In this document: positions 1-5,113 of the stretch, piece by piece
Numbering within the stretch: position 1 is the first letter of the stretch
Layout: each line of letters begins with the position of its first letter
NCBI GenBank assembly: GCA_015488565.1
Contig: WFNQ01000206.1
Span: 1-5,113 of the forward strand
Length of the DNA: 5,113 bases
Source: Thiomicrorhabdus sp.
Lineage (GTDB): Bacteria; Pseudomonadota; Gammaproteobacteria; Thiomicrospirales; Thiomicrospiraceae
Direction: 5' to 3'
Position numbers and translations under genes: made by a program
The notes under the pieces: model-generated
Databases searched by the model: none
What the model saw: the letters and a program-made list of their open reading frames with translations, nothing else
Told to the model about the DNA's origin: nothing

Positions 1-677
1 AAGGGGCGAAAAGGCTCCATCATATCATCTGCCAGTGGGTAGGCATTGTAACGGTTATGATGATGCAGACCAAAGGATGGGTGCAGTCCACCACCACAAA
101 GTGCCCTAGCCAATGCCGCCCGCAAAACAGTGTATCCATAATTCAGCATGCCATTGGGCGGCAGACCATCCCGTTTACGGCGGAAGTCATTGCCCAATAA
201 ATGCTTCCAATATCTAGCTGCTGCTTGAGCCTCGTGGTTTTCTGAATCCCCAGATTTCACCTTATTCGCCAACCCACGAAGCCCATCACCCCCTTTTTTT
301 TCGCATGCATCCAAGCACCATGCCTGATGCATGATTTTGGCTTGCACAAGCTGCTTCCATAGCCGCTTTTTCACAGGCACTTTGGCGGCAACTTGCACCC
401 GATATTTCTCTGATTGTACAGAGTGAGTATCCAATGGCAAAAGCAAGCCATTGGGGTGATGATTTTTACCGCAAATCACTACAGCTACGTTATTTGCCAA
501 CAACTCGTTCAAAGCTGCATGGCTATAGGTGCATCCTGGATGATCCACCATCAGCACGCCTATATCCTCAATAGGCACCGAGCCAATCACTTCCCCTTCT
601 CGCTTGAGCACAAGCTGCATATCTTTTACCGAGATATAAGCAGGCGCGGTGGATATTTCGATAATGCGCTTAATCAT
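1..677 (-). CDS. cas1: CRISPR-associated endonuclease Cas1, type II (5' part, gene runs off the left edge)
   Basis: Cas1 is the integrase subunit of the Cas1-Cas2 adaptation complex that inserts new spacers into the CRISPR array. Translating the minus strand from the ATG at 677-675 gives 225 residues with no stop before the window edge; the family is usually about 300 residues, so roughly the last quarter is missing. The N-terminus (MIKRIIEISTAPAYISVK) and the VLMVDHPGCTYSHAALNELL segment at 41-60 match the beta-sandwich domain of type II Cas1. The metal-binding residues of the catalytic domain are visible: E149 in NHEAQAA, H205 or H206 in GLHHHNRYN, and D217/D218/E221 in LADDMMEPFRP. The start overlaps the cas9 stop by 8 bases and has no strong ribosome binding site of its own, so translational coupling to cas9 is likely. 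Its GC content (about 50%) is clearly higher than that of the end of cas9. The minus-strand run of eight A then five G at 301-289 (codons 126-129) is a possible slippage site. Identity is secure; the missing 3' end is simply outside the window. Confidence 0.95.
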   Translation of the reverse strand, partial: MIKRIIEISTAPAYISVKDMQLVLKREGEVIGSVPIEDIGVLMVDHPGCTYSHAALNELLANNVAVVICGKNHHPNGLLLPLDTHSVQSEKYRVQVAAKVPVKKRLWKQLVQAKIMHQAWCLDACEKKGGDGLRGLANKVKSGDSENHEAQAAARYWKHLLGNDFRRKRDGLPPNGMLNYGYTVLRAALARALCGGGLHPSFGLHHHNRYNAYPLADDMMEPFRP

Positions 678-3600
678 CTAGGAATTTACCAATTACATTT
701 ATTCTACGTGGTCTAATCTTAAATTTCTTAACAAGATTACTAATTGAGTCAGATATTTTTCCCTCACTTCCAACTGCAACAATATGTGGGATCAAAGTAG
801 GTCTAGGTTGTTTGCCTTGACTCAGCTGCCCTAGTGATTTTACATAATAAAATTCCTTGTGATCATCAATTGTCAATTCAACAATACTTTTCCTATGAAT
901 AGCCATCAAAAATTCATACGAGTCCTCTAAATGCTTGTTGATAATAGGTTCGAGAGAGACACCTCTTGCCCTAGCACTCTTTGTACCTGTCATTGCCCTA
1001 CGATGCGCCTCCATCATAGTAACAAAACGCCCCTCCACTTTACCTGTATCTATTTTCCTAAACAACTCTATATGATGAATGTTCCCATAGGAATACCATT
1101 TAAATATTTTTCCCGACTTATCTCTCTTGCCAAATTTCTCCTTTTCAAGTTTTTGCTTTGTTTTTATTGCTCTAGATTGATAAATACGAATTCGTTTAAT
1201 AGGTGTTTTTCCATCTTTATGAAACACAGGGTGGTCATCGGAAAAGGCTTCCCTGACTCTATATTCAAACTTTTCTAAATGTTTTTCCAGAATATCCTTA
1301 ACCGCTGAATCTACCACAGCATTCAGTTTCTTTATTAGGTGTGCTTTTGTCCTTTTCTTGGCATCAGGGTCATCAAAATATTCTAAAAGAGTTTTTCGAT
1401 ATACCGTTCCTTCACCTTCAATAAATCCTGCTCCTGTGTCTTCATGAAGTTCACTACTTATCTTTTTCTCTGCTGCATGAGATACAATCATATTTTCTAA
1501 TGCTGTATGCAAATCATTGCGAAGGTTCTGCCAAGGTGGGTCAATATGAATATCTTTGGGCGTAAAGCCTTGCTTTTCCTTTTCTAAGTCTTTTGCCATC
1601 CGCGCCAATGCCATATAAAAGCTACGGTCAATGCATGCAGTGACTACTGCATCAATCGTATGGTGGCGATGATCCACCCTATCTTTATTTTTTTTATCTT
1701 GACCAATCAGGCTATTCAACCCCCATTGGTGACGCAGCCAGCCAGTCATAACTCCCTTGGTAACGCTAATATCCGCCCCCAACGACTTAAGGTACCCCAA
1801 AGCTACTTTGGATATATAGCGCGTATCATTGAGCTGGCTACTAATAAAGTCGCGCTTCTGCACATCTGCGGCAGTCATGTAAAAGCGATTTTTCTTGGAT
1901 TTAAGGCTTTTATCCCAACTTGTAAGGCGACCTGTAATTTGTTGCCACCTATCTTCATCGGATCCAAAAGCATCAATTGGCGTACGCTGCCCTTTTCGTC
2001 GGTTTTCCTTTGTTCGACAAATCACTTTATTCATATAGGAGTCATCCAGTGATTGGCTGTATGGAAGAATATGATCAATTTCAATATCAGCACTAAAGAG
2101 CTCTGCCAATGAAATCTTTCTGCCACTGATATCATAGGCACACATTTCTTCCTGATCTTTCCATAATCGATATTTTAATTTATCTGCATGGCTTGGATAT
2201 TTCGATAAGTGAAGATGTGGGTACTCTTTACCCGCTTGCTGGTACTTTTCTGATGCTTCCTTATTCACCTCGGTGTTTTTCCGCTGCCTAGCAGTGAAAT
2301 CTTTATAGCGTTTGGTGTTCATTTCCAAATCGCGTGCCATTTCAATACGAATTTTGTCTGGCTTTCCATATTCAGCAATAAGCGCATTGATGACTCGGCG
2401 CAATTCATACAAACCTTTACTGACAATGGGATTGGGTATTTCAGGAGGAAGTCCTAATTTATCAACAGTACCGCCCTGTTCTTGTTCGTAGCTATAACCA
2501 GCACTCACCCGTGCATCTGAATAGATTTGTCCCTGCTCCAAATAAGGAAGCATCTTGCGAATTGCTTTTAACGAAAGGCTTCCATACCCAGGCTCAAACT
2601 CCAGTAGGCATAAATTTACCGCTGTTTTAACATCAAAGCCCCAATGCCCCCCCATAAGCCGTTTTTTAAGAGCCGCTTTTTTTTGAAAGCTTAACAAATC
2701 TTCAAGCAGTGCTAGCTGACTATCTGCACTCATACCATCCCATTGTGGAAGCACAGCTCTAATTTCACAGGCAGTGATATTTCCCTTGAGCTTTTTATTA
2801 GCATCTTCAAGGTTAAATTCAGCAGATTTATCGAGCTTTAGCTCTCTACGTATTGCAGGAAAGATTATATCCGCTTTGTTTTCAAACATATCTTTTAACT
2901 TTTCTTTTTGTTCGCCTGATAAGGCAACCCACGCTTCATCAAATCTATCAAAGTATTGTAGATTATTGATGTCTTGTAGATACCGAAAGCGTTGGTATTC
3001 CAGACGAGCAACCCTCGCTCTTTTACTTTTAGGTTCCAGTGAACATTTACCTACACGGTCTTCTTTAAGTTTTAATGGTCGCTGGTAAAAAATAATGTTG
3101 TCAATCTGCTCTCTTACTTCATCCGTAAGGGTGTCATGGTGTTTCTTCTGTTCTTCCCAAATCATTTCAAGCTCATCACGATACATTTGGCGGTCTGTGC
3201 GTAAATGCCCACCAGAACGATTGCGATTTCGTTTGTAATCGCCATGTCTTAAAGTTGCTAAATACTCTCCCAAAGTGCGGCAACTGACAGCGCCTATTTT
3301 CTGCCGAAGTTGACTAATATCCTTTTTAAAAGCTGTTTCTTCTTTTGCTTTTTCCGTGGCATCGCTTTGATTACCTTCCTCATCTAGTTCATTCAACACG
3401 GATAAAACATCAGGATCATCTATCATATCACTTAACAACGTTTTTCGATTACTTAAAAAGCCTCTGCGCTGAACAAGGTGTAGAAATACACGCCCAAGTT
3501 CAAAAGGTTCAAGCGGTTCATCCAACGCTTTAGCTCTTAAATCGTAAGGGCTTCCCAATGTGTTCAATATTTTTTCGGGTTGCGCATGACCTTTGAGTGC

Positions 3601-3855
3601 TTCTGGAAGAAGTTTCAGTGAAACTAAGTAATTGAGCATACGCTGTTTACGCCGTGCTCTGCGTTGAATTACCCTACGAGCCAACCTTGCATTACGACGT
3701 TTTACATTTTTAGGTGTTGGTGTTTTTTCTTCTACAGCCTTGGTGAAAATACGACTTCCCAAATCAATGATTCTTGAAGGTTTATCACCTACTTCTTCAA
3801 GAAGTGCCCAGCCGATTGAATTTGAACCTAAATCTAAACCAAGAATTGTTGCCAT
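670..3855 (-). CDS. cas9: CRISPR-associated RNA-guided endonuclease Cas9, type II-C-like, 1061 aa
   Basis: Cas9 is the effector nuclease that uses a crRNA:tracrRNA duplex to find and cut both strands of target DNA. In order: RuvC-I at the N-terminus (ILGLDLGSNSIGW, catalytic D8); the arginine-rich bridge helix at about 48-75; a helical recognition lobe of about 80-470; RuvC-II (IRIEMARDLE, E505); the HNH domain with D594-H595 (IEIDHILPYS), N609 and N618; RuvC-III (DHRHHTIDAVV, H732 and D735); and a basic C-terminal region of about 780-1061 that should hold the wedge and PAM-interacting domains. H595 to N618 is the same 23-residue spacing as H840 to N863 in the S. pyogenes enzyme, so both nuclease sites look intact. 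The length fits compact II-C Cas9s (about 980-1100) rather than long II-A forms. The ATG start has an AGGAG six bases upstream. No csn2 or cas4 is seen between cas9 and cas1, again favouring II-C, though genes beyond the left edge cannot be checked. The C-terminal third is markedly AT-rich. PAM specificity cannot be read from the sequence. Confidence 0.97.
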   Translation of the reverse strand: MATILGLDLGSNSIGWALLEEVGDKPSRIIDLGSRIFTKAVEEKTPTPKNVKRRNARLARRVIQRRARRKQRMLNYLVSLKLLPEALKGHAQPEKILNTLGSPYDLRAKALDEPLEPFELGRVFLHLVQRRGFLSNRKTLLSDMIDDPDVLSVLNELDEEGNQSDATEKAKEETAFKKDISQLRQKIGAVSCRTLGEYLATLRHGDYKRNRNRSGGHLRTDRQMYRDELEMIWEEQKKHHDTLTDEVREQIDNIIFYQRPLKLKEDRVGKCSLEPKSKRARVARLEYQRFRYLQDINNLQYFDRFDEAWVALSGEQKEKLKDMFENKADIIFPAIRRELKLDKSAEFNLEDANKKLKGNITACEIRAVLPQWDGMSADSQLALLEDLLSFQKKAALKKRLMGGHWGFDVKTAVNLCLLEFEPGYGSLSLKAIRKMLPYLEQGQIYSDARVSAGYSYEQEQGGTVDKLGLPPEIPNPIVSKGLYELRRVINALIAEYGKPDKIRIEMARDLEMNTKRYKDFTARQRKNTEVNKEASEKYQQAGKEYPHLHLSKYPSHADKLKYRLWKDQEEMCAYDISGRKISLAELFSADIEIDHILPYSQSLDDSYMNKVICRTKENRRKGQRTPIDAFGSDEDRWQQITGRLTSWDKSLKSKKNRFYMTAADVQKRDFISSQLNDTRYISKVALGYLKSLGADISVTKGVMTGWLRHQWGLNSLIGQDKKNKDRVDHRHHTIDAVVTACIDRSFYMALARMAKDLEKEKQGFTPKDIHIDPPWQNLRNDLHTALENMIVSHAAEKKISSELHEDTGAGFIEGEGTVYRKTLLEYFDDPDAKKRTKAHLIKKLNAVVDSAVKDILEKHLEKFEYRVREAFSDDHPVFHKDGKTPIKRIRIYQSRAIKTKQKLEKEKFGKRDKSGKIFKWYSYGNIHHIELFRKIDTGKVEGRFVTMMEAHRRAMTGTKSARARGVSLEPIINKHLEDSYEFLMAIHRKSIVELTIDDHKEFYYVKSLGQLSQGKQPRPTLIPHIVAVGSEGKISDSISNLVKKFKIRPRRINVIGKFLDD

Positions 3856-3861
3856 ATTTCT

Positions 3862-3866
3862 CTCCT
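3862..3866 (-). promoter_or_regulatory. Ribosome binding site of cas9 (AGGAG), inside a possible hairpin
   Basis: AGGAG lies six bases before the cas9 ATG, a good match in sequence and spacing, and it fixes the start. The same bases form the 3' arm of a potential stem: GAGAG (minus strand 3864-3860) can pair with CTCTC (3887-3883), and TGTA (3869-3866) with TGCA (3882-3879). A single bulged G sits at 3865 and the loop is 9 nt. If formed, this would hide the site from the ribosome. Confidence 0.8.
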
Positions 3867-3876
3867 ACAGAAAAAA

Positions 3877-3907
3877 CTTGCAGAGAGCTTAGCAAAAGAA
3901 CTATAGT
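3877..3907 (+). promoter_or_regulatory. Candidate sigma-70-type promoter for the tracrRNA
   Basis: A -10-like TATAGT at 3902-3907 (five of six consensus bases) is preceded at 18 bases by a weak -35-like TTGCAG (3878-3883). Transcription would be expected to begin about 6-8 bases downstream, near 3913-3915, which is where the proposed anti-repeat begins (3914). The -35 is poor, so the assignment rests mainly on the -10, the spacing and the fit with the downstream RNA. Confidence 0.5.
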
Positions 3908-3908
3908 T
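3899..3908. promoter_or_regulatory. Perfect palindrome AACTATAGTT giving a -10-like element on both strands
   Basis: The ten bases equal their own reverse complement, so TATAGT can be read on the plus strand (3902-3907, towards the tracrRNA) and on the minus strand (3905-3900, towards cas9). Symmetric -10 elements are a known source of divergent transcription in bacteria. On the minus strand no convincing -35 lies 16-18 bases upstream. A second -10-like element, GATACAAT, lies just upstream on the minus strand (3921-3914) and is an alternative cas9 promoter. Which of the two drives cas9 cannot be decided from sequence. Confidence 0.45.
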
Positions 3909-3913
3909 TCGCC

Positions 3914-4017
3914 ATTGTATCTAACGGATGCCTCAAAGTCTTTTCATACCAATGAAATTATTTTTTCGTAGGCAATGCTTTCAAGCAACCACAGCCCTCG
4001 CATTCGGGGGCTTTTTT
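3914..4017 (+). ncRNA. Candidate tracrRNA, divergent from cas9
   Basis: tracrRNA pairs with CRISPR repeat RNA, is needed for its processing, and scaffolds Cas9. No other window sequence looks like one. The proposed RNA is about 104 nt, a typical size. Its first 40 nt (3914-3953) start with ATTGTATC and end with CATACCAAT, imperfect inverted repeats of each other. This is the layout of the N. meningitidis II-C anti-repeat, which starts with ATTGT and ends with CTACAAT. A hairpin follows (ATGAAA 3952-3957 with TTTCGT 3964-3969, one G-U pair, 6-nt loop), then a short hairpin (TGCT 3976-3979 with AGCA 3984-3987), then a strong terminator. A plausible promoter sits at the right distance. The lack of any protein gene in this 182-base gap and its position beside cas9 support the call. 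The CRISPR repeat is not in the window, so base-pairing cannot be verified; the exact ends are inferred. The predicted repeat would end in GATACAAT or similar. Confidence 0.65.
3993..4017 (+). terminator. Rho-independent terminator on the plus strand
   Basis: AGCCCTCG (3993-4000) pairs with CGGGGGCT (4005-4012) in an eight-base-pair stem with one T-G pair and a CATT loop, followed by a T run to 4017. The T run makes this a plus-strand terminator, yet no plus-strand protein gene lies upstream, which points to a small RNA. Read on the minus strand the stem is followed by GTGGTTGC rather than a T run, so it should be a poor terminator for the fliW transcript. Confidence 0.85.
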
Positions 4018-4037
4018 ATGTTTAGTCATTTGTTTTT

Positions 4038-4472
4038 TTATAGTTTAGGTTGCTTCATCCAAGGATAGCGAAGCTCTAAATCAGCATCATTACGAATGCA
4101 CTGTAAACCCATGAGTTGCTTTTCATTGATAGCAATGGGTGCTTTGAGGTTGGCGGTAACCCAAGTTTTATCGGCGAAGGGGTTAAGCACGAGCATCCAC
4201 ATGATATGGTCGTCTTCATCAAGTTTAAGGCAGGTGCGCTGTTCTTTGCTTAATGCTGGCGGTTCACCCAAGCGGCTGGTATCCCAAGGGGTTACAATAA
4301 AGGATGCCTCTTCATACTCTAAAGATTGCATACAAAGCATATTACCTTTGCCTTCATAAATAAAAGCAAAACGAGATGCATCAGGAAATCCTGCTAACCC
4401 CCTAGGAAATGAAAACTCACGTATGGTGGAGGGTTGAGCAGTAGGTTGAAGGGGAGAAGTGATTGCTGTCAT
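4038..4472 (-). CDS. fliW: Flagellar assembly factor FliW
   Basis: FliW is a small cytoplasmic protein that binds CsrA and blocks its RNA binding; flagellin competes for FliW, so flagellin level feeds back on CsrA-controlled translation. The 144-residue product has the family's features: an N-terminal FPRGLAGFP segment (22-30), FIVTPWD (about 58-64), and the hallmark TANLKAPIAIN stretch (106-116), followed by LQCI and a C-terminal RYPW. Length is normal. I chose the ATG at 4472-4470 because AAGGTG lies six bases upstream. An in-frame GTG at 4481 would add three residues and overlap csrA by 8 bases but lacks a well-placed ribosome binding site. With the ATG start only one base separates it from the csrA stop, so the two are surely co-translated. 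It is the last flagellar gene before the CRISPR-Cas locus. No terminator with a T run follows it on this strand. Confidence 0.93.
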   Translation of the reverse strand: MTAITSPLQPTAQPSTIREFSFPRGLAGFPDASRFAFIYEGKGNMLCMQSLEYEEASFIVTPWDTSRLGEPPALSKEQRTCLKLDEDDHIMWMLVLNPFADKTWVTANLKAPIAINEKQLMGLQCIRNDADLELRYPWMKQPKL

Positions 4473-4473
4473 A

Positions 4474-4692
4474 TTATTCACCTTGCTTGAGCCAAGCTAG
4501 TGCATCACCTGCTATGGCTGCCTTATTTTCTTGTTGAATTTGCTCATAAATTTCTAACCTATGGACTGCTATATCTTCGGGAGCTTCAATACCAAAGCGT
4601 GTAATGCGCCCATCTTGAATATCGAGTATGACAAGGCGTATATCATCGTTGATACGTATGGCTTGCCCAACTTTTCGGCGTATGACCATCAT
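4474..4692 (-). CDS. csrA: Carbon storage regulator CsrA (RsmA), translational regulator
   Basis: CsrA is a homodimeric RNA-binding protein that recognises GGA motifs near ribosome binding sites and controls flagellar and metabolic mRNAs. The 72-residue product matches the family along its length: an N-terminal strand (MMVIRRKVGQAIRIND, where family members usually read MLVLTRKxGE), the DGRITRFGIEAP core at about 27-38, and IAVHRLEIYEQIQ at 41-53 containing the RNA-contacting arginine (R45 here, R44 in E. coli numbering). A tail of about 17 residues follows, a little longer than the minimal 61-residue protein. The first of two adjacent ATG codons is chosen because AAGGAG lies nine bases upstream. 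It follows flgL by 28 bases and is next to fliW, the arrangement of a CsrA-FliW flagellar feedback module. In Bacillus the order is fliW then csrA; here it is reversed. Confidence 0.96.
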   Translation of the reverse strand: MMVIRRKVGQAIRINDDIRLVILDIQDGRITRFGIEAPEDIAVHRLEIYEQIQQENKAAIAGDALAWLKQGE

Positions 4693-4701
4693 AGCTGGTA
4701 G

Positions 4702-4707
4702 CTCCTT
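4702..4707 (-). promoter_or_regulatory. Ribosome binding site of csrA, with nearby GGA motifs
   Basis: AAGGAG lies nine bases before the first csrA ATG. It contains a GGA (minus strand 4705-4703), and a second GGA occurs upstream (4719-4717), 11 bases away. GGA is the core of CsrA binding sites, and overlap of one with a Shine-Dalgarno sequence is the classic layout for CsrA repression, so autoregulation is possible. The motif is short and part of any good Shine-Dalgarno sequence, so this is suggestive only. Confidence 0.6.
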
Positions 4708-4720
4708 TTACATATATCCA

Positions 4721-5113
4721 TTAACGTAAATAATTAATGAGCGACATATTTTTTAAATTGGCAATTTGGGTGTAAGATGCTTGCAGTGCGGTGTCAGCGG
4801 TCTGTATATCAACTACGAGTTTTGCAACATCTGCAGACTCATGCTCATTGAGTCGCTTATCAATGGCAAACTTCATATCATCATACGATGTTTTATAGTT
4901 TTGAATAGCACTAATTTGCCCGCCTACACGACTGGTCAAATCAACAATTTCGTTGGTAGCAGAGGTGATGTTACCAATGGCATCGCTAATACCTTGTCTA
5001 TCACCAGTTTCCAATGCGGTGATAAAAGATTGTAGTGCAGTAAAAGTATTACTGAATGCAGGCTCATCACCGCGTACATTGGTGGTAATGCTTTGGTTGG
5101 TATTCACGGCAAC
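4721..5113 (-). CDS. flgL: Flagellar hook-associated protein FlgL (HAP3), C-terminal part; gene begins beyond the right edge
   Basis: FlgL is one of two proteins that join the flagellar hook to the filament outside the cell. The frame is open to the window edge and gives 130 residues. The C-terminal helix, with VVDIQTADTALQASYTQI followed by NLKNMSLINYL, is the conserved D0 segment of the flagellin/FlgL superfamily. An ending in SL(I/F)NYL is typical of FlgL, whereas flagellins usually end in a form such as SLLR or LLQ. The upstream part is helical and fits the D1 region (ALQSFITALETGDRQGISDAI and VGGQISAIQN). FlgL is normally 300-400 residues, so at least half is missing. A GTG at 5107 could formally start the frame, but V-A codons continue upstream in frame to the edge and the domain would be truncated, so it is an internal codon. 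Proximity to csrA and fliW matches known flgL-fliW-csrA operons. A divergent flagellin is the main alternative. Confidence 0.85.
   Translation of the reverse strand, partial: VAVNTNQSITTNVRGDEPAFSNTFTALQSFITALETGDRQGISDAIGNITSATNEIVDLTSRVGGQISAIQNYKTSYDDMKFAIDKRLNEHESADVAKLVVDIQTADTALQASYTQIANLKNMSLINYLR

Noticed and set aside
414..716. Plus-strand open frame of 100 codons opposite cas1 and the cas9 end
   Set aside because: It lies opposite cas1, whose frame is supported by family motifs and catalytic residues. The plus-strand product shows no recognisable domain.
931..3533. Several plus-strand open frames (931-1278, 1660-2052, 2774-3088, 3345-3533) opposite cas9
   Set aside because: All are antisense to a well-supported Cas9 with intact motifs, and their products show no domain-like pattern.
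3871..3895. Possible minus-strand terminator or attenuator in the cas9 leader (TTGC...GCAA followed by six T)
   Set aside because: The stem is only four or five pairs with a ten-base loop, too weak for a terminator. It is noted only because it would exclude part of the Shine-Dalgarno hairpin.
3774..3971. Plus-strand open frame of 65 codons over the cas9 start and the intergenic region
   Set aside because: It covers the RuvC-I coding end and the tracrRNA candidate, has a low-complexity LNLNLN stretch, and shows no domain.
4473..4481. GTG at 4481 as the fliW start
   Set aside because: The ATG at 4472 has AAGGTG at a suitable distance and gives the usual FliW N-terminus. The GTG is part of that ribosome binding site region and adds only three residues.
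4096..5035. Plus-strand open frames opposite fliW (4096-4359) and flgL (4766-5035)
   Set aside because: They are shadows of the FliW and FlgL frames, which match families over their whole visible length.
5105..5107. GTG at 5107 as the start of a 128-residue protein
   Set aside because: The frame stays open to the window edge and the product is only the C-terminal part of FlgL, so the real start is outside.
1..5113. CRISPR array, tRNA, rRNA or insertion sequence in the window
   Set aside because: I saw no tandem repeat-spacer pattern, no tRNA-like cloverleaf and no transposase or terminal inverted repeats. The single repeat-like segment at 3914-3953 is better explained as an anti-repeat.

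Overview
The window is a bacterial chromosome segment in which a type II CRISPR-Cas locus (most consistent with subtype II-C) lies directly downstream of the end of a flagellar operon. All five protein genes are on the minus strand, in transcription order flgL (3' part) > csrA > fliW > cas9 > cas1 (5' part). The flagellar genes and the Cas9 type suggest a motile Gram-negative bacterium, probably a proteobacterium. I cannot name the genus.

Positions 5113-4038 hold the flagellar end. It starts with the C-terminal 130 residues of a hook-filament junction protein (FlgL). After 28 bases comes CsrA, the post-transcriptional regulator, and then FliW, the protein antagonist of CsrA, whose likely ATG lies one base after the csrA stop. 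FlgL, FliW and CsrA form the known homeostatic circuit that ties flagellin levels to CsrA activity.

Positions 4037-3856 (182 bases) contain no protein gene but are dense in signals. The plus strand carries a promoter-like element, an imperfect inverted-repeat-bounded segment of about 40 bases that looks like a tracrRNA anti-repeat, two small hairpins and a clear Rho-independent terminator. Together these make a candidate tracrRNA of about 104 nt (about 3914-4017), transcribed divergently from cas9. On the minus strand the same DNA must carry the cas9 promoter and leader. The leader includes a strong Shine-Dalgarno sequence that can be sequestered in a hairpin.

Positions 3855-670 encode a compact Cas9 of 1061 residues with all RuvC and HNH catalytic residues in place. 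Its last codons overlap the start of cas1 by 8 bases. Positions 677-1 encode the first 225 residues of a type II Cas1 with its active-site residues; the gene runs off the left edge. By the usual II-C order, cas2 and the CRISPR array should lie beyond position 1. No array is present in the window.

In operation, Cas1 (with the expected Cas2) would acquire spacers, the tracrRNA would pair with repeat RNA, and Cas9 would use the duplex to cut invading DNA. The most interesting features are the unannotated tracrRNA and the compressed divergent promoter region between it and cas9. Also notable is the sharp drop in GC content in the part of cas9 that encodes the PAM-reading C-terminus.
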